The notes under the pieces were generated by a model that worked only from the letters and a program-made list of their open reading frames with translations, was not told where the DNA came from and ran no database searches. DNA of 64,000 nucleotides from Ignavibacteria bacterium (GTDB lineage: Bacteria > Bacteroidota > Ignavibacteria > Tepidaquicellales > Tepidaquicellaceae), in the NCBI GenBank assembly GCA_016710985.1, contig JADJTX010000002.1, forward strand, positions 186,001 to 250,000, in the 5' to 3' direction. Position numbers and translations under genes: made by a program. This document shows positions 9,800 to 19,708 of the stretch, piece after piece (position 1 is the first letter of the stretch; each line of letters starts with the position of its first letter).

Positions 9800-12372
9800 A
9801 TGAATAAAATTGTACAGTTATGTTTTATCTTTTTTATGTTTTTAACATTCAACATAAAGTCTTTCTCACAGGAGTTTCTGGAATTAATGAGTGACCCGAA
9901 AGTAAACGTTTATGATGTTCAGAAAAAATTTGAAGAATACTGGCAGGAAAAACCTTCGAAAGAGGTAAAGGATGGAAGCAATATAAGAGATGGGAAGAGT
10001 TCATGATTCCACGCACTTATCCGACAGGGGAAAGATTCAATCCCGCAATAGCATACATTGAGTATCAAAAATATCTGGAAAATTATTTAGAATCCGACAA
10101 CCCGGTTTACGGTGACTGGACGCCGTTAGGTCCGACGACATGGGTAAACGGAGCTTCCGGTTACAATCCCGGAAACGGAAGGATCAACTGCGTAACCGTA
10201 GATCCAAATAATCCGAATATTATTTATGTCGGAGCTCCTGCCGGCGGCATATGGAAATCAATAAACAACGGAAACAACTGGACAGTCCTGAGTGACGATT
10301 TTACCGTTCTCGGAGTATCATCGATCGCAATTCATCCGGGTAATTCAAATGTAATTTACATTGCTACAGGTGACGGTGACGGAGGACAGACTTACAGCAT
10401 AGGTGTTTTGAAATCAATTGATGCCGGACTGACCTGGACTACGACAGGTCTGAGTTTTTTTGTGACTAATTTTGTAAGAATGAACAAAATATTAATACAT
10501 CCTACAAATCCTAATATACTGATCGCAGCTGCCAATAACGGATTTTATAAATCAACCAATGCAGGTGTTAACTGGATTCAAACAGTATCAGGGACGAATA
10601 TCAGAGATATTGAATTCAAACCTTCTGATCCTAACACTATTTATGCAGCTGGAACCAGTTTCAGGAAATCTACTGACGGAGGAGATAATTTTACAACAAT
10701 TACATCAGGAATTCCTTCATCCGGAATTACAAGAATGGCAATAGGCGTGAGTCCGGCAAACAGTAACTATGTATATTTTCTTGCCAGCGCTTCTAATGGC
10801 GGATATCAGGGTTATTACAGGTCAACTAACAGCGGTGTTGATTTCACAGTAATGTCAGGTTCGCCAAACATTCTTGGATATGAACTTAACGGCAGTGATG
10901 CCGGAGGTCAGGGTACTTATGATCTTGTAACGGCAGTTTCGCCGACAGACATAAATACAGTTTATACAGGCGGGATTAATGTATGGAAGTCAACAAACGG
11001 AGGAACAAATTTTATTTCACAAACTTACTGGTATTATCCTGACGGCTATTCATATGTTCATGCTGACATACATGCACTGGAATTTTTCGGATCAAGATTA
11101 TTTACCGGAAGTGACGGCGGAGTTTTTTATTCGACCAATAACGGGACTAACTGGATCGACAGGTCTCCGGGACTGGACATTATGCAGTTCTACAGAATCG
11201 GCGGGACCCCGTCAAATGCAAATTTTATTATCGGGGGAACACAGGACAACGGTTCCAATATTTTTAAAAACGGAATTCTCACGCATATATTCGGTGCTGA
11301 CGGAGGTGAAGCTATAATAGATTATACTGATACAAACATTGTGTACTGCGAATATCAGGGAGGCGGAATATTAAAATCTACTAACGGAGGTGTAGATCTG
11401 AATGATGCTACAGCCGGTATTACAGGGACCGGTGCTTTTATAACTCCTTATATCATGCACCCGACCGATCACCTGACACTTTTTGCAGGTTTTCAAAATG
11501 TATGGAAGACTACAGACGGAGCAGACAGCTGGACTCAATTATCTACCGCTCTCGGAAGCGGTACAATAACTTCACTGGCAATTTCGCCTTCAGATCCCGG
11601 TTACATTTATACTTCAAAGACAAGTAATATTTATGTAACAACAGATGACGGTGGAAACTGGAATTTAATGAACAGCGGGCTACCGGGATTTTCCGTTACC
11701 TACATTGCAGTTCATTCAACTGATCCGAATACTGCATGGGCATCAATATCAGGATACAATTCAGGTCAGAAAGTTTTTAAGACGACAAATGCAGGCATGA
11801 ACTGGACAAATATTTCGGGCTCACTGCCGAACATTCCCGCCAACTGTGTCACTTATGAGAATGGTCCGAAAGAAGGAGTGTATGTCGGAATGGACGTCGG
11901 AGTATATTATATTAATAATCAGTTAAGCGACTGGGTGCCATACTTTGACGGAATGCCGAATGTGATCGTCAGGGAAATTGAAATTCACTATCCGACCGGT
12001 AAGGTAAGGGCAGGGACACTGGGAAGAGGTCTCTGGCAGGCATCACTTGCATCACAGACAGTAGGAGTTCAAAATTCCGTAGCAGGTATTCCAAATAATT
12101 TTTATTTGAAACAAAACTATCCAAACCCCTTTAATCCCGTTACAAAAATTAATTATGATTTGCCGAAGCCGGGATATGTTTCAATAAAAATTTATGACGG
12201 GCTTGGAAAAGAAGTTGCAAATATATTCGAAGGAGATCAGAACGCAGGAAGCTATTCAATTGATTTTAACGGAAACAATCTCAGCAGCGGAACCTATTTT
12301 TACAGGATGGAAGCAAGCATAAATAATGACTTACAGTATGCTATGACTAAGAAAATGGTCCGTTTGAAGTGA
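9800..12372 (+). CDS. Secreted sortilin/BNR-repeat propeller protein with T9SS sorting domain (one frameshift)
   Basis: One gene split by a single-base disruption. The first frame (9800-10006) gives a signal peptide (cleaved near SFSQ) and a propeptide-like segment. The second (usable from about 9950; ATG at 10003) gives a long body of BNR/Asp-box repeats such as VWKSTNGGTNF and FYKSTNAGVNW, then a T9SS domain (NYPNPFNPVTKINYDLP). Adding one A to the A5 run at 9948-9952 restores about 857 residues reading EEYWQEKTFERGKGWKQYKR across the joint. The propellers probably bind glycans or proteins at the cell surface; no enzyme signature is evident. It resembles the gene at 47188-49745. Confidence 0.85.
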
Positions 12373-12512
12373 CTGTTGATTGGTGATTGGGTGATTGGTT
12401 AACTTGTTAACTGGTTATCGGTTAATTTGTTAACCCGAACAACTATTAAACCGATTAACCAATTAACCGATTAACCGATTAACCAATTAACCAATTAACC
12501 GATTAACCAAAA
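12373..12512. repeat. Octamer tandem array in both orientations
   Basis: Immediately after the stop codon come TTGATTGG-like units and GGTTAACT/TGTTAACT-like octamers (12373-12436), then about seven copies of RATTAACC (GATTAACC or AATTAACC, 12453-12510). The two halves are roughly inverted copies and could form a long hairpin. The array ends about 10 bp before the next gene. Confidence 0.85.
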
Positions 12513-12520
12513 TTATAAGG

Positions 12521-13210
12521 TTGAAAATAATTTTACTTACAGTTTTTCTGCTGTTTTTAACAGTAAATGTTTTTTCAAAAGAATTGCCGATCAGGTTTTA
12601 TGTAGCCAATCACAAAGCCGAATGCACAGGCATAATTAAACAAATGTGTTACCTGTTGAAAAACTCCCCGAAAGGTGAATGGAAAAATTACTCAGGTACA
12701 ATTGAAGGTTTTGATTATGAAGAAGGATATGAATATGAAATACTGGTAAATAAAAAAGAAATTGAGAACCCGCCTGCAGATGCGCCTTCGTTTATTTACA
12801 AACTAGTATCAGTTGTAAAAAAAACTCCGACAATGGTCATTTCTGAAAGTAACCGCGAAATGCTTGGAGGTAATACTTTTTATATCTCAAGAATAAGGAT
12901 GGAACATGGTCTGCATTTCGTTGAAAATTACTCTGACAGTTATATTAATTTTGATCTAAATGAAAACAGGATATCAGGAAAAGACGATTGCAATAATATC
13001 ATGGGAGAAGTGACTATTAACGGGAGTAAAATTTCTTTTAGCATTTTAGCAACAACGAGAATGATGTGTGATGATACAAAGACAGACAGGATTTTCCATC
13101 AGCTGATAAGGAAAGTTGATAAGTATAAACTCAAAAACAACAGGCTTAAATTGTATCAGGGGAAAAAGCTTTTGCTTGAATATTTTATTCCTGAAGTCAA
13201 GCCGGAATAA
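12521..13210 (+). CDS. Exported DUF4377 + META domain protein
   Basis: A 229-residue exported protein. A short signal peptide (about 1-19) precedes a DUF4377-like domain (YVANHKAECTGIIKQMCYLL, then GFDYEEGYEYEILV) and a META/HslJ-like domain (ISGKDDCNNIMGEVTINGSK, then ATTRMMCDD). META proteins are periplasmic or envelope proteins linked to stress or antibiotic tolerance in some species; the function here is unknown. The start is the TTG at 12521, just after ATAAGG; no ATG gives the signal peptide. It follows the octamer array closely, so it probably lacks a long leader. Confidence 0.8.
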   Translation: MKIILLTVFLLFLTVNVFSKELPIRFYVANHKAECTGIIKQMCYLLKNSPKGEWKNYSGTIEGFDYEEGYEYEILVNKKEIENPPADAPSFIYKLVSVVKKTPTMVISESNREMLGGNTFYISRIRMEHGLHFVENYSDSYINFDLNENRISGKDDCNNIMGEVTINGSKISFSILATTRMMCDDTKTDRIFHQLIRKVDKYKLKNNRLKLYQGKKLLLEYFIPEVKPE

Positions 13211-13246
13211 TTTCTAAAAAAAATAATCATAATAAAATCTTAATTT

Positions 13247-13642
13247 ATGAAAACAGAATTCGGAAGAATAGTCATACTTGTGAATGATTATGACGAAGCA
13301 TTTGATTTTTATGAAAAGAATCTTGGCTGCAAAAAATTCTTTGATCTCACTGACGAAAGAGGTCTGAGGTATCTTCATGTTGGATTTAACTCGGAAAGCA
13401 ATGGCGGAATCTGGTTTTTAAAAGCTGAAACGGAGGAGCAAAAAGGGAGAGTCGGAAATCAGACATCAGGACAGCCCGTGTTTGTTTTATATACCGATTC
13501 CTTTGAAGAGCTTATGGAAAAGTTAATTCAAAATAAAGTGAATATAATCAGAGAACCTGAAGTCACTCCGGATTCCATGTCGCTGAACTTTCTTGACCTT
13601 TATGGAAATGAGATTGTGCTGGTACAGCTGATAAAAACGTGA
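13247..13642 (+). CDS. VOC family (glyoxalase/bleomycin-resistance-like) protein
   Basis: A 131-residue single vicinal-oxygen-chelate domain made of two beta-alpha-beta-beta-beta halves. It begins GRIVILVNDYDEAFDFYEKN and ends with DLYGNEIVLVQ, the usual metal-ligand region. VOC proteins act as metal-dependent isomerases, dioxygenases or antibiotic-binding proteins; the substrate cannot be read from sequence. It lies in a run of small same-strand genes (12.5-14.9 kb) that may be co-transcribed with the SMR transporter 43 bp downstream. Confidence 0.85.
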   Translation: MKTEFGRIVILVNDYDEAFDFYEKNLGCKKFFDLTDERGLRYLHVGFNSESNGGIWFLKAETEEQKGRVGNQTSGQPVFVLYTDSFEELMEKLIQNKVNIIREPEVTPDSMSLNFLDLYGNEIVLVQLIKT

Positions 13643-13685
13643 GACGCGAGTAATTAGTTTTTCTAAATGATAATTAAAATCTTAT

Positions 13686-14003
13686 ATGGCTTGGATAATA
13701 TTGTTTTTTGCGGGGTTGCTTGAGATCGGGTGGCCTTTAGGGCTGAAGCTTTCGCAGACCACGCAATATAAAATTTCATGGTTAGTCTTTGCTGCTATCA
13801 GCATGATAGCCAGCGGGTTTCTGCTGTATACAGCGCAGAAGTCAATTCCCATGGGAACAGCTTACGCAATATGGACAGGAATCGGAGCTGTCGGAGCTTT
13901 TATTGTGGGAATAATTATGTTCAAAGATCCGGTATCGGCATTCAGAATTATTTCCGCCACTCTGATCGTGATGGGAATAGCAGGTTTGAAATTTTCAAGC
14001 TGA
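13686..14003 (+). CDS. sugE: SMR family small multidrug/guanidinium efflux protein
   Basis: A 105-residue, four-helix inner-membrane protein of the small multidrug resistance family. The essential membrane glutamate lies in helix 1 (AGLLEIGWPLGLKLS), and helix 3 has the family pattern GTAYAIWTGIGAVGAF. The wording of helix 1 is nearest the SugE/Gdx branch, which exports guanidinium with proton antiport; quaternary-amine export is the alternative. It acts as an antiparallel dimer. I am sure of the family and less sure of the subtype. Confidence 0.88.
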   Translation: MAWIILFFAGLLEIGWPLGLKLSQTTQYKISWLVFAAISMIASGFLLYTAQKSIPMGTAYAIWTGIGAVGAFIVGIIMFKDPVSAFRIISATLIVMGIAGLKFSS

Positions 14004-14037
14004 TAAAACCGGCGATAATAAATATATAAAAAACAGA

Positions 14038-14367
14038 ATGATAATTGGAGTTGCAGGACCATACTCTGCCGATACTGAAGAGAAACGAAAATCAAATTTA
14101 GACGCGATGAATATTGCCGCAGCCAAGTTACTGGAAATGGGACACATTCCTCTGATAGGCATGAATGCAGCGCTGCCTGTGATTGAGAAAGCTGATGTTA
14201 AAGATAAATATAAAGCGACAATGGATATTTCACTAGCTGTATTAGATAAATGCGATGGAATATTAATGATAGGTGAAAGTCCGGGAGCTAATAAAGAAAG
14301 AGACCTTGTATTATCAAAAGGGTTGCCTGTATATTATAAAATTGAAGATGTTCCAAAACCGGAATAA
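14038..14367 (+). CDS. DUF4406 / nucleoside 2-deoxyribosyltransferase-like protein
   Basis: A 109-residue Rossmann-like protein beginning MIIGVAGPYSADTEEKRKSN, with a middle motif LDKCDGILMIGESPGANKE and LVLSKGLPVYY. This arrangement matches DUF4406, a relative of nucleoside 2-deoxyribosyltransferases. The family may handle nucleotide or base salvage, but no reaction is established. It starts 34 bp after the SMR gene and ends 2 bp before a broken START-like gene. Confidence 0.8.
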   Translation: MIIGVAGPYSADTEEKRKSNLDAMNIAAAKLLEMGHIPLIGMNAALPVIEKADVKDKYKATMDISLAVLDKCDGILMIGESPGANKERDLVLSKGLPVYYKIEDVPKPE

Positions 14368-14369
14368 AC

Positions 14370-14865
14370 ATGACAGAAGAAAATTTTAACATGAAATGTT
14401 TTACTCACGCCATCTTTTTGAATGCGCCAGTTGAAAAGTTTATGAGTTTGCGGCAACACCCTCCGGGATCATAAAATGGTTCATTGGAAAAGCAAAGTAT
14501 TATTACAAAGATCAGAATATCAGACTGGGTAACGATCTTGTAATGAAAGGAGATTCATTTCTCTGGAGCTGGCTAAATAAAGATCTCGAATTAAAAGGAT
14601 CGTCACGGAAGCCCTGGAAAATAAATCATTTCAGTTTACTTTCAGCCCGCTTTACATTGTCACGCTGGATTTTTATCCCGGTAAGGAAAGAACAAAATTA
14701 ACACTTACACAGCAATATCAGGACTCCGCCGTCAAAAATGACTTCAATTACATTAACTGCTGCACCTGCTGGGTTTTCTTTCTCACAAATCTGAAATCGG
14801 TGATCGAGAACGGGATTGACTTGAGAGAGAAAGAAGTGAATGATGAGATGCTGGTCAACCTTTGA
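14370..14865 (+). pseudogene. START-like (SRPBCC) domain protein, disrupted by two single-base losses
   Basis: Three frames together encode about 165 residues of a START-like/SRPBCC protein. Frame one starts at 14370 (MTEENFNMKCFTHAIFLNAP...). Frame two resumes at about 14438 (VYEFAATPSGIIKWFIGKA). Frame three resumes at about 14599 (IVTEALENKSFQFTFSP) and ends at 14865. Adding one A to the A4 run at 14434-14437 and one A to the A4 run at 14593-14596 gives a clean reading frame. The family binds hydrophobic ligands. Listed as a pseudogene because it is unreadable as given, though both lesions look like base-call errors. Confidence 0.75.
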
Positions 14866-15202
14866 ATTTGGATTTGGGATTGATTTGGAATTTGGGATTT
14901 CGGATTTGGAATTTGAGTCCTGATCATTTACAGGGTGGAAGTTGAATGAATCAAAGCAAAGTCTTAAGATGGTTTTTAAAAAATATATTAAAGGGTTAGA
15001 ATAGTTTGCAGAATGGTGTAACTTACTAACATTTTAAAAATTTGTAAATTAGGTTAAGAATAGAAGTTGTCTTAACCTACTAGATACTAACAAAAGAAAC
15101 AAAATCCCAAATCCGAAATTCCAAATTCCAAATCAGTTATTTCATTGTAATTTCAAACACATCTGAGTAATTTACCGCTAAACAAATACAATAATTAAAT
15201 AA
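14866..15202. repeat. Non-coding region with inverted ATTTGG-type arrays and a hairpin
   Basis: Directly after the broken gene's stop (14866-14918) lies an array of GGATTTG/GGAATTTG-like units. Its inverted counterpart (AAATCCCAAATCCGAAATTCC and more) is at 15102-15137. Between them, TAGGTTAAGA (15050-15059) pairs with TCTTAACCTA (15070-15079). The whole region could fold as nested hairpins. No ORF or RNA family was recognised. The same units occur inside a coding region at 49533-49565. Confidence 0.65.
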
Positions 15203-16015
15203 ATGAATGATAAATCCCACCTTTCCAATTCATATAAAAATATTTTAATATCTGAAATAGAAAATTCAAAAGCATTAAAAGTAGGTTTGATTCAGCTGAA
15301 CCGCCCCGATGTTTTGAATGCTTTGAATATAGACCTGATGAAGGAAGTTGTCGAAGCGCTTGAAACATTTGATAAAGATGATGAGACCGGCTGCATGGTT
15401 TTAACCGGTAATGCGAAAGCATTTGCGGCAGGTGCTGACATAAAAGAGATGGCTGATGCGACTGCGGTTGAAATGCTGTTACGGGATCAGTTTGCAAGAT
15501 GGGATAAGATAAGAAAGATCAAGAAGCCGATAATAGCTGCTGTAAGCGGATTTGCGCTGGGCGGCGGATGTGAACTTGCTATGACATGCGACATGATAAT
15601 TGCGGCTGAAGGCGCTAAGTTCGGTCAGCCGGAAATAAACTTAGGTGTAATGCCCGGAGCAGGGGGAACACAAAGACTGACAAAGGCAATCGGCAAAGCC
15701 CGTGCGATGGAAATGATACTCACCGGAAAAATGTTCACGGCGAAAGATATGTTCATAGCGGGACTCATAACAAAGGTAGTGGATAATGATCTGTACCTCG
15801 ATGAAGCAATAGAGCTTGCAAAAGATATTGCCTCGAAGCCTACCGTTGCAGTGCAGCTTGCTAAGGAAGCTGTTTTGAAAGCATTTGATACGACAATTGA
15901 AGCGGGACTGGAATTTGAGAGAAAAAATTTTTACCTTTTGTTTGCGACGGAAGATAAATTCGAAGGAATGAAAGCTTTTGTAGAGAAGAGGAAAGCGGAG
16001 TGGAAAGGGAGATAA
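15203..16015 (+). CDS. Enoyl-CoA hydratase/isomerase
   Basis: A 270-residue crotonase-fold enzyme, probably hydrating trans-2-enoyl-CoA in fatty-acid beta-oxidation or a related acyl-CoA route. The two catalytic glutamates are present and spaced 20 residues apart, as in the family: E124 in GGCELAMTCD and E144 in GQPEINLGVMPGAGGTQRL. The oxyanion-hole segment AFAAGADIKEM is also present. A longer-than-usual N-terminus of about 15 residues precedes the core. No other beta-oxidation genes are adjacent, so the exact substrate is unknown. Confidence 0.92.
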   Translation: MNDKSHLSNSYKNILISEIENSKALKVGLIQLNRPDVLNALNIDLMKEVVEALETFDKDDETGCMVLTGNAKAFAAGADIKEMADATAVEMLLRDQFARWDKIRKIKKPIIAAVSGFALGGGCELAMTCDMIIAAEGAKFGQPEINLGVMPGAGGTQRLTKAIGKARAMEMILTGKMFTAKDMFIAGLITKVVDNDLYLDEAIELAKDIASKPTVAVQLAKEAVLKAFDTTIEAGLEFERKNFYLLFATEDKFEGMKAFVEKRKAEWKGR

Positions 16016-16104
16016 TTACTAATTACTAATTACTAATTACTAATTACGAGTTATAGATTGACTAATTATTTTTTGACGATTAACGATTAACGATTAACGA
16101 TAAA
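16013..16104. repeat. Two heptamer arrays: TAATTAC and ACGATTA
   Basis: The stop codon of the enoyl-CoA hydratase (TAA) is itself the first three bases of about five units of TAATTAC (16013-16047). After a short spacer, about four units of ACGATTA (16076-16103) follow, ending 13 bp before the next start codon. Confidence 0.85.
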
Positions 16105-16116
16105 CTAATAAATACA

Positions 16117-17724
16117 ATGTTGCAAAAGATCTTATTAACAATCATTATTCCGGTATTCATATTCATAAACAGTTCCTATTCACAAAACGGAACTGTAAGT
16201 CAATTAATTGAAAAGGGTGAAGATGACTTTAACGCAGAACAGATCATTGAAAAATACAAGCCGGCATTGATCTCCATTTGGATGAACGATGACAATTACT
16301 ATTCATACAATACATATTCCTATATTGACACTACAGTTTTAAACGGGAGCGGATTTATTATTAATGAAGACGGACTGATCGGAACGAATTATCATGTCAT
16401 AGAGGGTATCGACAGTCTGATTGTAAAGACCAGTGACGGTACGTTTTATGATGCAGAATTAATTTATACAGATGATGAAAATGATTTTGCCTTTATAAAA
16501 ATTGTTAATCCTGCCGGTCAGAAATTTCCTTTCGTTAGTTTTGGAAATTCGGATGATGTCAAAGCAGGGCAGGAAGTGTTTGCTATCGGAAGCCCTCTTG
16601 GTTTTGAATACACAATATCTTCAGGCATCATAGCAGCGATAAGGGAGAACGAGAAGGTCAGCTTCCAGGATCCATTGACATATTTAACAAAAGAAAAAAC
16701 ATTTGACAAGGTCCTGCAGGTCACTGCAGCGATCTCTCCGGGGAACAGCGGAGGTGCTTTGTTCAATAAAAAAGGACAGGTCATTGGAATCACGACATAT
16801 ACGTATGTTGGATACGGAAATTTAAATTTTGCGGTTGCCATAAACGGTTTTAAAAAACTCAAAGACTCTGTCGAGTCAAAAGACTTTGTCAGCAATGAAG
16901 ATATTAAAGTCAGGAAAGAAGAGAGTCTGTTTAATTCAAACTATAAACTTGCATCGGCTTTAAAATCACAGCTTTATTATGACTGGTATTATTCGAAACA
17001 GAAGGATTCAATGAAAACAATAGATTCATTTTTAGTAAGAATGGATTCACTTAACAGAGTAAATTTTTCAAAGGCGGAAAAATATTATGAAAAATGCATT
17101 GAGCTTAAGCCGGATACATTCATTGTTTATCAGGACTTGCTCGACATGTATGTATTCACAGACAATTTTCAAAAAGCGGATTCTCTCTATAAGAACATAA
17201 GGAACAGTTTCGATTCCGACAGTTTATTAAATCTTCTTTCATCAAATCTGGCAGCTGCTTATTCAACATCAAAAGATTATAATAAAGCGATACAGTTTTA
17301 TGAAAAGATGCTGGCTCAGGATACAACGCAGTATTTTATTTACTTTCAGATAGCTAATCTTTATAATAAGATGAATGAAAATGACAGGGCAGTAAGAGAG
17401 TATAAAAATGTTTTGAAGAGAGATTCAAATTATACAGAGGTATATATACAGCTTGGAAAGATATACTATGAAAAATATAAGAACAGAAAGCTTGCAAAAA
17501 AATATTTGCAGAAAGCGTACGAAAAAGAATTATTCATGACAGGTAACCCGCCGTATAATCCGGATGTCCATTTCTATCTGGGAATGATAGCCGTGAAAGA
17601 AGGCAGAAAGCTTGACGCCATATTGTCTTACATGGATTTAAAAAATGCATATGATGCCGGAACCGGGATTTATGACCTTAGACTTGAGCTGTATAAGGCA
17701 ATAAATAAAATGGAGGAGCAGTAG
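16117..17724 (+). CDS. Exported trypsin-like (HtrA-type) serine protease with TPR repeats
   Basis: A 535-residue periplasmic or envelope protein. A signal peptide (about 1-22, cleaved near SSYSQ) is followed by a chymotrypsin-fold protease with a complete triad: H93 (GTNYHVIEG), D123 (DDENDFAFIKI) and S211 (SPGNSGGALF). Instead of the PDZ domains of DegP, the C-terminal half (about 300-530) carries tetratricopeptide-like repeats, for example around AAAYSTSKDYNKAIQFYEKM. The TPRs probably recruit a protein partner. It likely serves in envelope quality control or regulated cleavage. Confidence 0.88.
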   Translation: MLQKILLTIIIPVFIFINSSYSQNGTVSQLIEKGEDDFNAEQIIEKYKPALISIWMNDDNYYSYNTYSYIDTTVLNGSGFIINEDGLIGTNYHVIEGIDSLIVKTSDGTFYDAELIYTDDENDFAFIKIVNPAGQKFPFVSFGNSDDVKAGQEVFAIGSPLGFEYTISSGIIAAIRENEKVSFQDPLTYLTKEKTFDKVLQVTAAISPGNSGGALFNKKGQVIGITTYTYVGYGNLNFAVAINGFKKLKDSVESKDFVSNEDIKVRKEESLFNSNYKLASALKSQLYYDWYYSKQKDSMKTIDSFLVRMDSLNRVNFSKAEKYYEKCIELKPDTFIVYQDLLDMYVFTDNFQKADSLYKNIRNSFDSDSLLNLLSSNLAAAYSTSKDYNKAIQFYEKMLAQDTTQYFIYFQIANLYNKMNENDRAVREYKNVLKRDSNYTEVYIQLGKIYYEKYKNRKLAKKYLQKAYEKELFMTGNPPYNPDVHFYLGMIAVKEGRKLDAILSYMDLKNAYDAGTGIYDLRLELYKAINKMEEQ

Positions 17725-17945
17725 CAATGAGCAATGAGCAATGAGCAATGAGGAATGAGTAATGAGTAATGAGTAATGAGTAATGTGTAATGAGTAATGA
17801 ATTTTACCAAACTTAACGAACTCGATGAACTCGATGAACTTAACGAACTTAATGAACTTAATGAACTTAATGAACTTAACAAACTTAAGAACTTAACGAA
17901 CTTAACGAACTAAATAAACTTAACGAACATAACGAACTATACAAA
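17722..17945. repeat. Heptamer (AGCAATG/AGTAATG) then nonamer (AACTTAACG) arrays
   Basis: The protease stop TAG lies within the first heptamer unit; about 11 units of AGYAATG follow (17723-17799). Then about 14 units of a nonamer of the form AACTTAAYG or AACTCGATG run from 17806 to 17940, ending six bases before sdhA. The two arrays fill the whole intergenic space, leaving no ordinary promoter sequence. Confidence 0.88.
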
Positions 17946-17950
17946 CTAAT

Positions 17951-19708
17951 ATGATAAAAACATTTGATGTAATAATTGTCGGAGCGGGAGGGGCAGGGCT
18001 TCGGGCTGCTGTTGAGATTCCGAAAGAATATACATGTGCGGTGATCTCAAAAGTATATCCGCCGCGATCTCACACCGGAACTGCTCAGGGAGGAGTCTGT
18101 GCTGCGATGGCAAATATGGAAGAAGACAGCTGGGAAAATCACGCTTATGATACTGTGAAAGGAAGCGATTATCTGGGGGATCAGGATTCGATTGAAATAA
18201 TGTGCAGGGATGCAATAAGAGCTATCATTGAACTTGAGCATATGGGTATGCCATTTTCAAGGAACAAAGAAGGGTTGATAGCACAAAGATATTTTGGAGG
18301 ACATACAAAACCCGAAGATAAGAATAATCCGAACGGAAAAAGGGTTTCGGTAAAACGTGCTTGCTACTCTGCCGACAGGACGGGTCATGTGATGCTTCAG
18401 ACATTATTTGAAAATTCTATTAAGAATCAGGTAACATTTTTCTCCGAATATTTTGTAACAGAATTATTGATGGAAAACGGAGTTTGCAAGGGAGTGATAG
18501 CGATGGAAATAGCAACAAGTGAAGTTCATATTTTTCAGGCGAAGGCGGTATTGTTTGCAACAGGCGGTTACGGAAGAGTATTCAGAATCACTTCAAATGC
18601 ACACGTAGGCACCGGGGACGGAATGGCGCTGGCTTATAAAGCAGGACTTCCTCTTGAAGACATGGAGTTTTTTCAGTTCCATCCTACGGGATTATGGAAA
18701 CTGGGAATACTTGTAAGTGAAGCGGCAAGAGGTGAGGGCGGAATTTTAAAGAATAAAGACGGTGAAAGATTCATGATACGATACGCTCCGTCTGTGATGG
18801 ACCTTGCGCCGAGAGATATGGTATCGCGGGCTATCATCACCGAGATCAGGGAAGGCAGAGGTATCAGAGGAAGTGACGGAACAGATTATGTGCTGCTTGA
18901 TCTGTCTCATCTCGGAAAAAAAGTCATCGATGAAAAACTTCCGGAGATAACAGGCTTTGCAAGAACATACCTCGGGGTTGAGCCTACTACTGAACCAATC
19001 CCGATTCAGCCGACTGCACATTACGCAATGGGAGGAATACCTACGAATGCAAACTGCGAAGTACTTATGAATGAAAAAGGTGATACCGTGAAAGGACTTT
19101 ATGCAGCGGGTGAATGCGCGTGTGTTTCCGTTCATGGAGCTAACAGGCTGGGAACGAATTCACTTCTGGATCTGGTAGTATTCGGAAGACGCGGCGGAAA
19201 AGCAATCGGAGAATTTTTGAAGACTGCATCATTTCAGGAAGTCCGTCATAATGAAGACGAGAGAAGCAGAGAGATGATTCATAATTTATTAAACAGAAGC
19301 GGAAGCGAGAAGATTGTAAATATAAGAACCGAGCTACAGAACTCCATGATGGAAGACTGCGGGGTATTCAGGACCAAGGAAAGTCTCGAGAGAATGATTA
19401 TTAAGCTTGGCGAACTTAATGAAAGGTTTAAAAATATTTCTTTACAGGACAAGAGCAAAGTATTTAACACTGAATTAACGGAAGCAATGGAATTAGATAA
19501 TTTACTGAAAACTGCTGAGGCAACAGTTTACGGAGCTTATAACAGGACTGAAAGCAGAGGCGCACATACAAGAGAAGATTTCCCTTTAAGAAATGATCAG
19601 GAGTGGATGAAGCATACGTTTGCTTTTGAGAAAAACGGAAGCGGACCGGAATTAAAATATAAGCCGGTAGTTGTGACAAGATTTCAGCCGATGGAAAGAA
19701 AATACTGA
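17951..19708 (+). CDS. sdhA: Succinate dehydrogenase/fumarate reductase flavoprotein subunit
   Basis: A 585-residue FAD subunit that oxidises succinate to fumarate (or the reverse) in the TCA cycle, on the cytoplasmic side of the inner membrane. It has the Rossmann motif GAGGAGLRAA, the FAD-attachment region SHTGTAQGG with its histidine, the active-site segment QFHPTGLW, and HGANRLGTNSLLDLVVFGR. The fold is complete at usual length. The iron-sulphur subunit gene follows after 377 bp. No membrane-anchor gene (sdhC/sdhD) is present on either side. Confidence 0.95.
   Translation: MIKTFDVIIVGAGGAGLRAAVEIPKEYTCAVISKVYPPRSHTGTAQGGVCAAMANMEEDSWENHAYDTVKGSDYLGDQDSIEIMCRDAIRAIIELEHMGMPFSRNKEGLIAQRYFGGHTKPEDKNNPNGKRVSVKRACYSADRTGHVMLQTLFENSIKNQVTFFSEYFVTELLMENGVCKGVIAMEIATSEVHIFQAKAVLFATGGYGRVFRITSNAHVGTGDGMALAYKAGLPLEDMEFFQFHPTGLWKLGILVSEAARGEGGILKNKDGERFMIRYAPSVMDLAPRDMVSRAIITEIREGRGIRGSDGTDYVLLDLSHLGKKVIDEKLPEITGFARTYLGVEPTTEPIPIQPTAHYAMGGIPTNANCEVLMNEKGDTVKGLYAAGECACVSVHGANRLGTNSLLDLVVFGRRGGKAIGEFLKTASFQEVRHNEDERSREMIHNLLNRSGSEKIVNIRTELQNSMMEDCGVFRTKESLERMIIKLGELNERFKNISLQDKSKVFNTELTEAMELDNLLKTAEATVYGAYNRTESRGAHTREDFPLRNDQEWMKHTFAFEKNGSGPELKYKPVVVTRFQPMERKY

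Noticed and set aside
9940..10003. Separate small exported protein at 9800-10006
   Set aside because: The downstream frame continues smoothly upstream of its ATG and one added base joins the two; a single split gene is the better reading.
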